Of a DNA stretch of 64,000 nucleotides, positions 28,839-39,335 are shown in pieces. The stretch is from Spirochaetes bacterium RBG_16_49_21. Lineage in GTDB: Bacteria > Spirochaetota > UBA4802 > UBA5550. The DNA lies in contig MIBJ01000068.1 in assembly GCA_001829495.1 (NCBI GenBank), positions 1 through 64,000 of the forward strand, in the 5' to 3' direction. The position numbers and the translations under genes were made by a program. The notes under the pieces were generated by a model, which searched no databases, was not told the origin of the DNA, and was given only the letters and a program-made list of their open reading frames with translations. Every line of letters begins with the position of its first letter. Within the stretch, counting starts at the first letter, position 1.

Positions 28839-30005
28839 TTAGTATAACGTGCTGCGGGCAGCCGAAGTTCGCCAGTTTCTTGAAAAATATCTCTTCAACT
28901 TTATTTCGGCGCCGGTGAGCAGCACCGGTGGGAGCATATTTAAAATAAGCCGGATGTAGCTCCTGAAGGGCGGCCGGTACAACCTGTTTTCCTTCATCCT
29001 GATGGCCTTATTCTTGCATGAAATAACGCAATTGCCGCAACCGACGCAAAACTCTTGATTGTAACCGTGCTTCTTGTTCTCTATGGAATGCGCATAGGTA
29101 TTGCAGGCCTTTACGCACCTCCCGCAGCTATTGCATAATGATTCGACTACATCCGCGATTACATGCGGAGGAGCCACCAGGTTCCTGCTGAAACTGTTAT
29201 GTATCTTCAGGGCGCGGCAACAGCAATCACAACAGGTACATATTGCGGTTGGGGCCGACGGCACGACATTTGAAGTGAAAAAAACCAGGTTTTTGGCCCA
29301 TCTCTCCCCAACGATATCATACATTTCTTCCTTGCTCACGCTCCGGCCGTTTCCTTCCTTCGCGATACCGAGGGAAAAGTCGCCAAAGGTAAGGCACCCC
29401 TCCAGATGAGAAGCCCGCCTGCATATATGGCCGGTCAGATGCATCGAGTTCCTGCACGGGCACCGGTGATATACACCGAAATGCTTATGAGAGTCGATCA
29501 GCTCCGACACCAGATCAGTATCGGCAATAAAGCTGTTTGCCTCCACCGCGCGCTGGACCGGGATGTTCCGTATCGCGTTGACGGGCCTGCTGAAATAGTC
29601 GCCCAGATACCCGGTATCGATCAGATCATTGATAAGCTCCGCGTATGCACTATGCCATGCGCCGGCTTCATCAATCCTCAGTAAATGCTCGAATATGCCG
29701 GGGATGAGCGGGTAGAGCATAAAGCGATTCGCTATGGTGATGATGATCCTTTTCCGGCACATCTCTTCCAGCATCGGGGCCAGCACGTCCGGATGAGTGC
29801 CTGATTTCCGCGCAATCTGTTCTTTTGTTCTCGGGTACATGAAAGACAGGTGCCCGCAGAGACGCGCCTCTTCAAGGCTGAACAGGTGCGAAATAAGCGT
29901 TACCAGCTTTTCGCTCATCGGCGGTCCCATAACCTTGACCGAGCTGAACTTCGTAGCAAGCTCGATAAATATTGCATGAGCGTTATTTTTCGCAGTCATT
30001 TTCAT
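28839..30005 (-). CDS. Winged-helix plus dicluster ferredoxin protein
   Basis: The 388-residue protein has an N-terminal segment with a winged-helix look (about 35-105: LSFMYPRTKEQIARKSGTHP then MLEEMCRKRIIITIAN). A Cys-rich middle follows (CPCRNS near 182, ICTCCDCCCRAL near 262) and two classical 4Fe-4S motifs (CNSCGRCVKACNTYA and CVGCGNCVISCKNKAI, about 295-345). A hydrophobic C-terminal stretch may touch the membrane. Electron transfer is likely; the winged helix could mean redox-sensing regulation or protein contact. ATG 29999 is an equally possible start. I recognise no named function. Confidence 0.65.
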   Translation of the reverse strand: MKMTAKNNAHAIFIELATKFSSVKVMGPPMSEKLVTLISHLFSLEEARLCGHLSFMYPRTKEQIARKSGTHPDVLAPMLEEMCRKRIIITIANRFMLYPLIPGIFEHLLRIDEAGAWHSAYAELINDLIDTGYLGDYFSRPVNAIRNIPVQRAVEANSFIADTDLVSELIDSHKHFGVYHRCPCRNSMHLTGHICRRASHLEGCLTFGDFSLGIAKEGNGRSVSKEEMYDIVGERWAKNLVFFTSNVVPSAPTAICTCCDCCCRALKIHNSFSRNLVAPPHVIADVVESLCNSCGRCVKACNTYAHSIENKKHGYNQEFCVGCGNCVISCKNKAIRMKENRLYRPPFRSYIRLILNMLPPVLLTGAEIKLKRYFSRNWRTSAARSTLY

Positions 30006-30043
30006 TGCAGCCTGAAGTATCGTGCGCCAGGCGGAAACACCCG

Positions 30044-33000
30044 TTAACCGGATGCGACGCCTATTCTCACGTCCACCGAGTGTTCCCGGCGATCATCAAT
30101 AAGGGGTATGGCAGTCCCGCTCAGCGGAACGCCGTCAAGGGTTATATTCGCACCGCCGCCGGTTGGCATTCGCCGTATGGTGATGTGGTAGATCGTTTCC
30201 CGGTACCGGTAGTGCATCTTGAACGCGTCCCAATCATCGGGAAGGCACGGCTCAAAACGCAGTTTGTCCGTTTCAAGCCGGAGTCCCAGCAGTGATTCCA
30301 CGACAAGCCGGTACATCCAGCCGGCCGAACCCGTGTACCATGTCCATCCGCCGCGGCCGGTATGGGGCGAAAGCGCATATACGTCGGCCGCGACTACATA
30401 CGGTTCCACCTTGTAGGTCGCGACCCCCTGCGGGGACCTGGCATGGTTCACCGGGTTGATCATGGCCGTCAGTTCCCATGCGCGCCGGCTGTCGCCTGAT
30501 TTGGCGAAGGCCATTGCCGCCCATACCGCGGCGTGGGTGTACTGTCCGCCGTTCTCCCTCACGCCGGGAACGTACCCCTTGATGTACCCGGGGTCCAAAT
30601 CAGATGCGTCGAACGGGGGCTCCAGGAGCTGTATCAGCGCATGCTCCCTGCGTACCAGGCGTTTATCAACCGCTTCCATCGACATGCGCGAGCGTGCGGC
30701 GTCCCCGGCCCCGGACAAAACAGACCAGCTTTGCACGATTGAATCAATCTGGCATTCCGGGTTACCCGCCGAGCCCAGAGGCGTCCCGTCGTCGAAATAA
30801 GCGCGGCGGTACCACCCGCCGTCCCAGCCGCTCTGCTCGATTTTTTGACGCAGCATGGACGCTTCGCTCCGGCAATGTTCGACGAAGGCTTTGTCGTCCT
30901 TCGCTTGCGCGATTGCCGTGAATCCCATGAGCACTTCATAAAAAAAGAATCCCAGCCATACGCTTTCGCCTTTTCCGTATTTGCCGACAATATTCATGCC
31001 GTCGTTCCAATCACCCGAACCAATGAGCGGCAGACCATGCACGCCGTAGCTTTCGCCTCTTAAAATGGCGCGCACGCAATGATCGTAGAGGCTGGCCATT
31101 TGCCTTGAGCGGTTCGGAAAATCGTAATAGGAGTCTTCATCCGCCTTTACCGGGCGGCCCTCGATAAAGGCGACCGGTTCATCCAGCACGCCGGTATCCC
31201 CGGTGGACAGAACGTACCGGATAGTCGCCATCGGCAGCCAGAGAAAGTCGTCCGAACAATGCGTGCGCACGCCCCGGCCCGAGGGAGGATGCCACCAGTG
31301 CTGGACGTCGCCCTCCGTGAACTGACGGGCCGCGCACAAAAGGATGTGGTCGCGGGCAAGGCGCGGTTCTGCATGGATGAGCGCCATGACGTCCTGCAGC
31401 TGATCACGGAAACCGAAGGCGCCGCCGGACTGGTAATATCCGCTCCGGGCCCATATACGGCATGCGAGTGTCTGGTATAGAAGCCAGCCATTCGTCAGCA
31501 TATCCAGGGATTGATCAGGCGTTTCCACCTGTACCGCGCCGAGGGTGTGATTCCAATACCGCCATACCGCTTCGAGGGCGCCTCGCGCGGCATACGATCC
31601 GCGGAATCGTCCCACCAGATTGCCGGCGTCATCGGCGTCCCGGCCGACGCCGAGCCTGAAGATGATCTCGCGATCTTGCCCGTCGGCCAGATCGAAAGGG
31701 ACCTGTATGGCGGCGCAGGGATCCAGAGCGGCGCCTACCCTGCCGGAGAGACTTACCCTGGTCATGGCGGCAGGATCGCGAAGAGTACCGTTGCGGCCGA
31801 GGAACTCGGTCCGGTCCCCGCTCAAGGTCCGCGTCGTATCGTCCGTGTCAAAGAAGGCGACCCGTCCGGCAAAATCAATGCTGTAGCCGTTCCGCGCGAA
31901 GAGAGCGCCGCTCGCCGGGTCAAGTTCCGTAACCACGTGCATCGCCGATTTCGGCCGCAGATCTCCCAGCACCCATTCCGCGTATCCGGTGACCGACAGC
32001 CGGCGCGGACGGCCGGAATTGTTGGTTATTTTTAAAACCGTAAACTTTACGCTTGCGTCCAGGGCCACGTAAACCCACGCCTCCGAGCTGATGCCGCGCT
32101 CGGTATGCTCGAATACGCTGTAGCCGAATCCGTGCCGGGTCACATAGGGCGTCGCTCCGCGGCATGGCAGGGGCATGGGGGACCAGTAGTGGCCGCGCTC
32201 TTCATCGCGGATGTAAAAGGCTTCCCCGCTTGAATCGCTTACCGGGTCGTTGTACCAGGGCGTGATGCGGAATTCATGGGCGTTCTCCGCCCAGGTATAG
32301 GCATGGCCGCTTTCCGAGACGACCGTTCCGAATTGCAGGTTCGCCAGCACGTTCACCCATGGCGCCGGGGTCACCTGCCCGTGCGCGGTCGTTATGATGT
32401 ACTCTCGTCCGTCGGGGGTGAATCCGCCGTACCCGTTGAAGAACATGAGATCGGGACGGGGCAGCGCGGTTACCGCAGAGGGTTCGGCGCGGATGCTCCT
32501 GGCCGGCACGAGCTGCGGAACGGGCTTTCTCGCGCCGCCGCGGCGGTTGATCTGCTCCGCCAGCGTCCCCCGGTCGTCGGATATAATGGCGCGGGCGGCC
32601 GTCTGGATCAGTATGCGGTCCTCGTCAGATATCTGGTCGGATGACCGCACGAAAATCCCGCCGGGCCGATCGGTCACATTGGTTTCCGCCCCGGTGGCGA
32701 GGAGCCCCATGATCTGGTCGTGCAGAAGCTGCCGGTACCCGGCGCGATCTTCGTTCCAGATCACCAGGTCGACCGCGACTCCTTTCAAGCGCCAGTAATA
32801 GTGCGCCTGTATAAGCTGCCGCGCCAGATTGATGTTGGCCGTATTTTCAATCCGCAGCAGAACGATGGGCACATCGCCGGATATCGAGTAGCCCCATAGA
32901 CTGGATTGCCCGCGGCGGTTCCGTGCGATGATGCCGGGATCGGCGCGCAGGGAAGAGTGGGCGTAGATGATGGAGCCGGCGAGGTGGCCGTACAGCTGCG

Positions 33001-36000
33001 CGTCGGCCTCGGTTGCGTTGAGCTGCCGGAGCACCACCTGGCTGTGGGTCCACGCAAGGTCGAAAACGCGGTCCGCCAGGCGCCGGTCCTGGTACTTCCC
33101 GACGAGGCTTACGGCGGCGGATCGGGTCTCACCCATGCCGGAAACGATATCGATCGTCACCGATTCTTCAGGAGCGAGCGTTAACCGATATCGAATAGCG
33201 ACAACAGGATCCAGCACCGAGCCTTCGCTTCCCGAAAGCGCCGCGGGTTCGTTCATGGCACGGGGAGCGGCCGGGGTATTCCAGCGTCCGATGAACTGCG
33301 TTCGGTCCGTCTCATAGGATATTCCTCCGGGATTCGCCCCGTACGCGGTCATCAGGTGAAAAAACCATGGCGTCTTTTCGGTGAGGGAGCGCGGACGGCG
33401 ATGGCAGAGTATCGCATGCCGCTCCCGATCGATTTCGGTCTGGACAAAAAGATTGCCGAGTGCCGGATGCAGGGCGTCCGCGACATGCGGCGCGAGGACC
33501 ACTTCCGCGTAACTGGTTATATCGATCTCCCTGCGGCTCCGGGTCCGATTGGTGATGCGGGTCCGCCGCAGTTCGATGTCATCCTCGGGGGAAACGACGA
33601 TCGAGGTATGCGCATCGATGCCGTGATCGCTCCGGCGAAACTCGGCGCGCCCCTCGGAAAAAATCACCTCGTAATATTTCGGCTGCTTCAGCGTCGGCTG
33701 ATACGCGGTCGACCAGAATTCGCCGCTCGACGCGTCCCGGATGTAGCAGAACGAGCCCCAGTTATCGCAGGTGCCGTCTTCACGCCAGCGCGTGACGGCG
33801 ATGTCGTTCCAGCTGCTGTACCCTCCTCCCGCGTTCGTGACCATCACGTTGTATCTGCCGTTCGACAGCAATTGCACCTCCGGCACCGGGGTGTCCGGGC
33901 CGGCGAATACGCGCACCGGCATGTCCGGGCCGGCGAAATTCGCGTGAATTTCGGGGAGCTCGGTGGTATGCGAATAAAGCGCCGTGGCCTTCGGGATCCG
34001 CTCTTGAAGAAGCAACGCCGTCGCCTGGAACAGCGGTTCCGCGTTGAATCGCTTCTGCATCGGACGGTCAAGGATCAAATAGGCCATCGCGAGGAAACTC
34101 ATGCCCTCATGGTGCGCCATGAAGGACCGGACAGCGGCGTTCGATTCCCCGTGCGGAAGCCTGGACGCGGTGAAGTCGATCGCCTCATATAAGCCATACC
34201 TCCCCGCAAAGCCCTCGGCCGCGAGCCGCTGAAGGTTCACGCACGCCTCCTCGGGCGCCACCATAAGGGCCAGCGCCGAGGCATAGGGCGCGATCACCAG
34301 ATCGTCGGCAAGCCCGCGCTTGAGCCCCAGACCCGGCACTCCGAATGCCCGATACTGGTAGTTGAGGCCGGCGTCGATCAGGTAGTAGCCGGATTCCGAC
34401 ATGCCCCACGGCACGCCGCGCTGCCTCCCGTATTCGATCTGCCTGGCCACGGCCGCCTTATAGGACTGGTCAAGCAGCGAATGCTCGTACGCCGGCATCA
34501 CGAGAAGCGGCATCAGGTACTCGAACATTGATCCGCTCCACGACAGGAGCACCGGCCTTCCGCCGGCCGTGGTGAGCTGCCGCCCGAGCGCGAACCAGTT
34601 CTCCTGGGGAAGCTGCCCCTGCGCTATCGCCGTGAAACTGCACAACCGCGCTTCCGATGCCAGCAGATCGTAATAGCTCAAGTCCCTGCGGCGGTCATTA
34701 ACGTTGTAGCCGATGGCCAGCAGATGACGTTCCTTGTCGTAAAGAAAATCATATTCCATTTGGGCGAGTTCGCCCGCGCGCAGCGCCAGGCGTTCGATGG
34801 CCGCAATCCTCTGAGCGGCGCGGTCGCCTGCTTCACTGATGAGCCGCCGTATCTCATCATTCCTCCCGCTCTCCGCGGATGCCGCATCAGCACCCGGCCC
34901 TTGATCGGATGCCGGCAGGAACTCCGTTTTCCGGCGGACCAACTGGCGCAGCGTCGGAATCTCGTCGATATCGGGCATCCGGCGGAGCATATCAGGCGAT
35001 CCCGCCCAGGGGGCGAGAAGGGTCAACTCATCAAGGGAGGCCTTGCATTGCCGGGCCAGCGTCTGCGCCCACCACCATGCCTGGTTATCGGCTCCGGCAA
35101 TGAAGGCATCGGCCATGCCGGCGGCGGAGGTTGCAAGGCGATCGAGGCACCGCCGCGCGGACCCGAGCGTTGCCGGCTTATCCCGGCAGGCCGCCTCCAA
35201 ATCTTTCTGAATATCCGCGAGCCGGGCCGGCGGCGTCCCCCCTTCCAATGTTTCCACGAAAACCCCGAGGGTGTCCCGGAGACCGTCAAACAATCGTGGT
35301 CCCACTATCCTTTTATCGGGAATCTCAAGCAGGCCCGACCGAAGCGTCAGCAAATAGGCGGCGAGGTTGCCGCTGTCAACCGTTGAAATGTAATGGGGCG
35401 GCAACGGCTTCAGGGATTGGGTGTCGTACCAGTTGTAGAAGTGTCCCCGGTGCCGCTCCAGCATGTCCAGCGTGCGAAGCGAACGCGCCGTGCGCTCGAT
35501 ACATTCACCCGCTGTCACATAGCCGAAATCGTACGCGGTCAAATTCGCGAGCAGGGCAAACCCGATGTTGGTCGGCGATGTCCGGTGAGCGACCGCGACG
35601 ACCGGATGCTCCTGATAGTTGTCGGGCGGCAGCCAGTTGTCTTCCGGGCCGATGAAGGTCTCGAAGAACGCCCAGATTTTACGGGAAAGATTCAAGAGAA
35701 AATCGGTCTGTTCCGCCGAAAGGCGCGTTCTCTTGCGGCCGAGCGGCCGGCTGATCCACCAGGCGATAGCCGGTGAGGCGAGCCAGAGTCCCAGTATCGG
35801 CCCGGCAACGGCAAGCGCGGCCGGCCCGGACAGCGCGAGATAGATCGCCGCTGCGGCGACTATGACCGGGGCGATCCACATGGTCAGATATGAACCGGCG
35901 AGGCTCGTGCGGCCGGTGCGTTTCGAGTCGGCGGCCGTATTCCACTCGAGCAGACGCGTATGAGTGATCAGCATCCGCCAGAGTGTGCGTATGATCGCAT

Positions 36001-38758
36001 TCATACTGTAAAACGCTTCATAGGGCATACACGCGAGCGAAAATGCCAACTCCGTCAATCTCCTGCCGGCTGAATTCATTGCAGCAGAGAGGTGCTGTCC
36101 CCACAGCACATCGTCCGGCTTTGTAATCGCATCCATGAAGGAAATGAGCAGGGAAGGTATGCAGATGATCCCGATCACCGCCGCGCTCCAGAGCCAGGCC
36201 GGCGTCAGTATCGTCCAGCCCAGGATAAGCAGGAATGAAAGCGCCAATGGGACGAGACTCCGCCTGAGGTTGTCGAAGATTTTCCATCGCGACAATCCCG
36301 AGAGCGGATTCTTCTGTATTATGCCGCCCGGACCGGGAACGACCGGGAACAGCCATCGCACTATCTGCCAATCGCCGCGGATCCATCTCTGACGCCGGTT
36401 GACGTCCGCACTGTAGCGGGACGGATATTCCTCGAGCAACGGGACATCGCTCAGAAGCCCGGACCGCACATGGCACCCTTCCAGAAGATCGTGGCTGAGT
36501 ACCAGGTTTTCCGGCAAGCGTCCTTTGAGCGCCCGCTCGAACGCGTCAACGTCGTAGATCCCCTTGCCGATGTACGAGCCTTCCTGGAACAGGTCCTGGT
36601 AGACATCGGAGACGGTGCGCGTATACGGGTCGATGCCCGGCTCGCTCCCGCACAACTGCGCGTACCGGGAGCGGTTCGCGTTTTGTAGAATTACGGCCAC
36701 GCGCGGCTGAATGATGCCGTATCCCTCTACGATGCGCCGCCGGGCGTCATCGTACCGCGCGCGGTTCAGCGGATGCGCCATGGCCCCCGCGAACTGCCGG
36801 GCCGAGTCGCGCGGCAGGTGCGTATCCGTGTCGAGGGTGATGACATACTTCACGTTCGACAGAACATCCGTGTCCCCGACGACAAGCGAGAAGCTCTCCC
36901 GCGCGTCGCCCCGCAGAAACGAATTTAAATCGGCGAGCTTCCCCCGCTTGCGCTCATGGCCCATCCAGAGCTTTTCCCGGGGATTCCAGCGGCGCGGGCG
37001 ATGGAAAAGAAAAAACCTGTCGCCGTTCGGATCACGGTACTTTTGATTCAGCTCTTCGATTTTTCTCCGGGCCAGGCCCACGAGCGGGACGTCTTCGGGC
37101 AGGAATTCCCTGTCGGCATCCAGGAAATCAGTCAGCAGGGCGAAAAACAGGTTGTCATCACGGTTCGCCAGGAACCTTACTTCCAGCGCCTCTATCAGAT
37201 CCTCGGTGTTTTGCGCGCTCATGAGCATGGTCGGGACCACGGCCAGAGTCCTCGATTCCGGCGGGATCCCGCCGGAATAATCAAGACGCGGCAGCGGATG
37301 CGGAACCGCAAGAAGCGTTACCGCCCAATTCACGAGCGCGACCGACAGGTGGGTTGCGCATAAAAAAGAGAGTATAGTAAACAGCCCGAATTGCCATCCC
37401 TGCAGCCCGCCTTCACCAGTCAATAGAAGAAGTCCGCAGGCGAAAATCGCGGTCAGCAGCGTGATCGAGCCGGTGTAGATGGCCAGAGGAAACCGGCGGA
37501 TTATGTTTTGAAGAGCTTTGAAAGCGGTTGTGCGCACTCCGGCTGATCGCTCGAGCTGCGCCAATCCATTGTCGATCAGGTAGTAACCGACATGGGCGGC
37601 CCGATCGCCGTTGCCCCTTTTTGCCGCGCCTTCCTGGGATAACCGGATTGCCTTCCGCGCCACCTCGACCTCGGACAGCCCGCCGTCCTTTGCGATCTCC
37701 TCAATTACGTGCCGATAGCGATCGCGGGTCGTAAAATCCATTCTGCGATAGAACCCGCCGGGATCCTCACCGAGGGTCTGATCGACAACGCTCATCGTCT
37801 CCACGAACTCGTGCCAGTCCATCGCACCCAGGAACCGGAGACTGCCGATGCTGTTGCTCATCGATACCTGGTCGGCGGCCTGCTGCTGGATCTCCGACTG
37901 CACCAGCTGTTTGATTGTCGAACCTGATTCAAGGAGCCGCTGCTCGATCCAGGTCAACGGCAACGCGAGGTTGGAACTCTGTCCCTGCAACCGGCGCGTA
38001 AGTTCGGCGACAAAAGAACTGACCATGGGAGGGTCCGAACGCACCATTTCCGCGATCACCAGAATAAGGCTCTTCGGGTCTCTTTCCGCTGTCTCGGTCA
38101 TCCGGTCGGCCCAATAATCCGCGCGGTTCTGTTCGGCCATATCCAAGGCGATCCGCGACGCAACGCGCCGGAGATTCTCGATCAGCGCCAGGCGCAGCAT
38201 GATTGGAATCGCCCACAATTCTCCCAGCTTCAGTATGCTGACGGACTGGTAGGCCGCGACAAAACTGCTGAGATTCTCCGGATCCACCCGCCCGTCGCCG
38301 TGCGAAATCGTTTCCAACGCGATGTCATACACGCGCGGCAGGCCGGCCGAAGGGCCGTTCCGGAGGCGCGGCAGCTCCCGGCTGTAACCCTTCGGCAGAT
38401 GCCTCCTCGCCGTTCGAATATGCTCTTCGATCAGATAAAAGTTGTCAAGAAGCCATTCACCGGCCGGCGTTATTCTATGATTTACCTTAATCGCTTCGGC
38501 AAGCATGGTGCGGACTTTCAGAAGTACAACCTCATTCTCCGCCAGCCGCGTCATCAGGAGAAGATGGTCTGAAACACGTTTCAGGCCAACCATGTGGGAT
38601 CCCGCGAGAATCCTGCCGTGCTGCCGCATCTGATCGGCGCTGAATAACACCGAACGAAGCGGAGGCTCCGCACCTACGTATTTGAGCGTCATGTCTTCGT
38701 GAAAATGTGACCTCGGTCTGATCATGTGTCCGTGATTTAAGGAACCGCTCATTTTCAT
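30044..38758 (-). CDS. ndvB: Cyclic beta-1,2-glucan synthase (NdvB/ChvB-type, GT84-GH94)
   Basis: This 2904-residue inner-membrane enzyme makes and closes periplasmic beta-1,2-glucans. In order: a long N-terminal region (1-420); membrane helices (about 425-480); a processive glycosyltransferase domain with LDTDTHLPRD near 641 and RRQRWIRGDW near 788; further helices (about 850-1010). Then come a glycoamylase-like domain (about 1270-1560, YYLIDAGLNYQYRAFGVPG) and GH94 beta-sandwich modules. The GH94 catalytic domain has the general-acid Asp in GSGDWNDGMN near 2583. The length is close to rhizobial and brucella homologues. It stands alone after a small unknown gene. The start ATG 38758 has only a weak binding site. 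Confidence 0.93.
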   Translation of the reverse strand: MKMSGSLNHGHMIRPRSHFHEDMTLKYVGAEPPLRSVLFSADQMRQHGRILAGSHMVGLKRVSDHLLLMTRLAENEVVLLKVRTMLAEAIKVNHRITPAGEWLLDNFYLIEEHIRTARRHLPKGYSRELPRLRNGPSAGLPRVYDIALETISHGDGRVDPENLSSFVAAYQSVSILKLGELWAIPIMLRLALIENLRRVASRIALDMAEQNRADYWADRMTETAERDPKSLILVIAEMVRSDPPMVSSFVAELTRRLQGQSSNLALPLTWIEQRLLESGSTIKQLVQSEIQQQAADQVSMSNSIGSLRFLGAMDWHEFVETMSVVDQTLGEDPGGFYRRMDFTTRDRYRHVIEEIAKDGGLSEVEVARKAIRLSQEGAAKRGNGDRAAHVGYYLIDNGLAQLERSAGVRTTAFKALQNIIRRFPLAIYTGSITLLTAIFACGLLLLTGEGGLQGWQFGLFTILSFLCATHLSVALVNWAVTLLAVPHPLPRLDYSGGIPPESRTLAVVPTMLMSAQNTEDLIEALEVRFLANRDDNLFFALLTDFLDADREFLPEDVPLVGLARRKIEELNQKYRDPNGDRFFLFHRPRRWNPREKLWMGHERKRGKLADLNSFLRGDARESFSLVVGDTDVLSNVKYVITLDTDTHLPRDSARQFAGAMAHPLNRARYDDARRRIVEGYGIIQPRVAVILQNANRSRYAQLCGSEPGIDPYTRTVSDVYQDLFQEGSYIGKGIYDVDAFERALKGRLPENLVLSHDLLEGCHVRSGLLSDVPLLEEYPSRYSADVNRRQRWIRGDWQIVRWLFPVVPGPGGIIQKNPLSGLSRWKIFDNLRRSLVPLALSFLLILGWTILTPAWLWSAAVIGIICIPSLLISFMDAITKPDDVLWGQHLSAAMNSAGRRLTELAFSLACMPYEAFYSMNAIIRTLWRMLITHTRLLEWNTAADSKRTGRTSLAGSYLTMWIAPVIVAAAAIYLALSGPAALAVAGPILGLWLASPAIAWWISRPLGRKRTRLSAEQTDFLLNLSRKIWAFFETFIGPEDNWLPPDNYQEHPVVAVAHRTSPTNIGFALLANLTAYDFGYVTAGECIERTARSLRTLDMLERHRGHFYNWYDTQSLKPLPPHYISTVDSGNLAAYLLTLRSGLLEIPDKRIVGPRLFDGLRDTLGVFVETLEGGTPPARLADIQKDLEAACRDKPATLGSARRCLDRLATSAAGMADAFIAGADNQAWWWAQTLARQCKASLDELTLLAPWAGSPDMLRRMPDIDEIPTLRQLVRRKTEFLPASDQGPGADAASAESGRNDEIRRLISEAGDRAAQRIAAIERLALRAGELAQMEYDFLYDKERHLLAIGYNVNDRRRDLSYYDLLASEARLCSFTAIAQGQLPQENWFALGRQLTTAGGRPVLLSWSGSMFEYLMPLLVMPAYEHSLLDQSYKAAVARQIEYGRQRGVPWGMSESGYYLIDAGLNYQYRAFGVPGLGLKRGLADDLVIAPYASALALMVAPEEACVNLQRLAAEGFAGRYGLYEAIDFTASRLPHGESNAAVRSFMAHHEGMSFLAMAYLILDRPMQKRFNAEPLFQATALLLQERIPKATALYSHTTELPEIHANFAGPDMPVRVFAGPDTPVPEVQLLSNGRYNVMVTNAGGGYSSWNDIAVTRWREDGTCDNWGSFCYIRDASSGEFWSTAYQPTLKQPKYYEVIFSEGRAEFRRSDHGIDAHTSIVVSPEDDIELRRTRITNRTRSRREIDITSYAEVVLAPHVADALHPALGNLFVQTEIDRERHAILCHRRPRSLTEKTPWFFHLMTAYGANPGGISYETDRTQFIGRWNTPAAPRAMNEPAALSGSEGSVLDPVVAIRYRLTLAPEESVTIDIVSGMGETRSAAVSLVGKYQDRRLADRVFDLAWTHSQVVLRQLNATEADAQLYGHLAGSIIYAHSSLRADPGIIARNRRGQSSLWGYSISGDVPIVLLRIENTANINLARQLIQAHYYWRLKGVAVDLVIWNEDRAGYRQLLHDQIMGLLATGAETNVTDRPGGIFVRSSDQISDEDRILIQTAARAIISDDRGTLAEQINRRGGARKPVPQLVPARSIRAEPSAVTALPRPDLMFFNGYGGFTPDGREYIITTAHGQVTPAPWVNVLANLQFGTVVSESGHAYTWAENAHEFRITPWYNDPVSDSSGEAFYIRDEERGHYWSPMPLPCRGATPYVTRHGFGYSVFEHTERGISSEAWVYVALDASVKFTVLKITNNSGRPRRLSVTGYAEWVLGDLRPKSAMHVVTELDPASGALFARNGYSIDFAGRVAFFDTDDTTRTLSGDRTEFLGRNGTLRDPAAMTRVSLSGRVGAALDPCAAIQVPFDLADGQDREIIFRLGVGRDADDAGNLVGRFRGSYAARGALEAVWRYWNHTLGAVQVETPDQSLDMLTNGWLLYQTLACRIWARSGYYQSGGAFGFRDQLQDVMALIHAEPRLARDHILLCAARQFTEGDVQHWWHPPSGRGVRTHCSDDFLWLPMATIRYVLSTGDTGVLDEPVAFIEGRPVKADEDSYYDFPNRSRQMASLYDHCVRAILRGESYGVHGLPLIGSGDWNDGMNIVGKYGKGESVWLGFFFYEVLMGFTAIAQAKDDKAFVEHCRSEASMLRQKIEQSGWDGGWYRRAYFDDGTPLGSAGNPECQIDSIVQSWSVLSGAGDAARSRMSMEAVDKRLVRREHALIQLLEPPFDASDLDPGYIKGYVPGVRENGGQYTHAAVWAAMAFAKSGDSRRAWELTAMINPVNHARSPQGVATYKVEPYVVAADVYALSPHTGRGGWTWYTGSAGWMYRLVVESLLGLRLETDKLRFEPCLPDDWDAFKMHYRYRETIYHITIRRMPTGGGANITLDGVPLSGTAIPLIDDRREHSVDVRIGVASG

Positions 38759-38791
38759 ATAATGCTGTTTGGTCTTATCAAAATGGACATG

Positions 38792-39094
38792 TTACAGATC
38801 GGTTGAAATGACGTCGGTCAGGTCCCTTTCCCGCAGAATATTTCTTTTCCATTTGGCGATTATGGGAATCACGTAGGGTAAAAGCCTCATGGAATAGTAG
38901 GAGGGAAACAGAGGCAATCCGGCCAGATCGCCGAAAATCATCACCATGAGCAGGTTGTTAAAGTATCCCCTTTCTTTCCTGAGCTCCAATTCCAGCTCGT
39001 ATGCCGTCATCCCGTAAAAAATTTCGTTAAGGGCTTTGCGGCAATTATTAAGTCTATCTGCGAGAAAAGAAAAAAGGTTTCCCGTTTTTATCAT
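38792..39094 (-). CDS. Hypothetical protein with hydrophobic centre
   Basis: This 100-residue protein of unknown function has a charged N-terminal half with AYELELELRKERGYFNN, then a hydrophobic stretch (LLMVMIFGDLAGLPLFPSYYSMRLLPYVIPII) that could be membrane-associated, and a basic end. It lies 13 nt after the DUF3343 gene and 33 nt before the glucan synthase gene, all on the minus strand. It might belong to either unit. Confidence 0.6.
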   Translation of the reverse strand: MIKTGNLFSFLADRLNNCRKALNEIFYGMTAYELELELRKERGYFNNLLMVMIFGDLAGLPLFPSYYSMRLLPYVIPIIAKWKRNILRERDLTDVISTDL

Positions 39095-39107
39095 CCGCCA
39101 TCACCTA

Positions 39108-39335
39108 TTACAGCTCTCTGATTTCTATAATTTCAGTTTTTCCTTCCAATTTTTGGATGATTTGGTCCCGGTATTCCGGCAAAAAACGTATACAGACCCC
39201 GCAGTCGGAGCTGATATGTTTCGGCACCGGGACGATCTTGTGCGGAATGCCCTGTCCATTTAAAATACGCTCGGCTCGGATGACATGGCTCACGGAGTTG
39301 AAGAGCGCAATCAAATAATCCGGTTTTCCCGTCAT
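39108..39335 (-). CDS. DUF3343 putative Se/S carrier-like protein
   Basis: The 75-residue protein reads KPDYLIALFNSVSHVIRAERILNGQGIPHKIVPVPKHISSDCGVCIRF, the DUF3343 pattern with a C-G-V-C pair suited to carry sulfur or selenium as a persulfide or perselenide. Its ATG (39335-39333) overlaps the YedF stop as ATGA, so translation is coupled. A longer open frame to 39449 is unsupported. DUF3343, YedF and a class-V aminotransferase occur together in selenium-related clusters, as here. Confidence 0.85.
   Translation of the reverse strand: MTGKPDYLIALFNSVSHVIRAERILNGQGIPHKIVPVPKHISSDCGVCIRFLPEYRDQIIQKLEGKTEIIEIREL

Noticed and set aside
33356..34192. 278-residue plus-strand open frame inside the glucan synthase gene
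   Set aside because: It is antisense to conserved beta-sandwich coding sequence, and has no binding site or homology.
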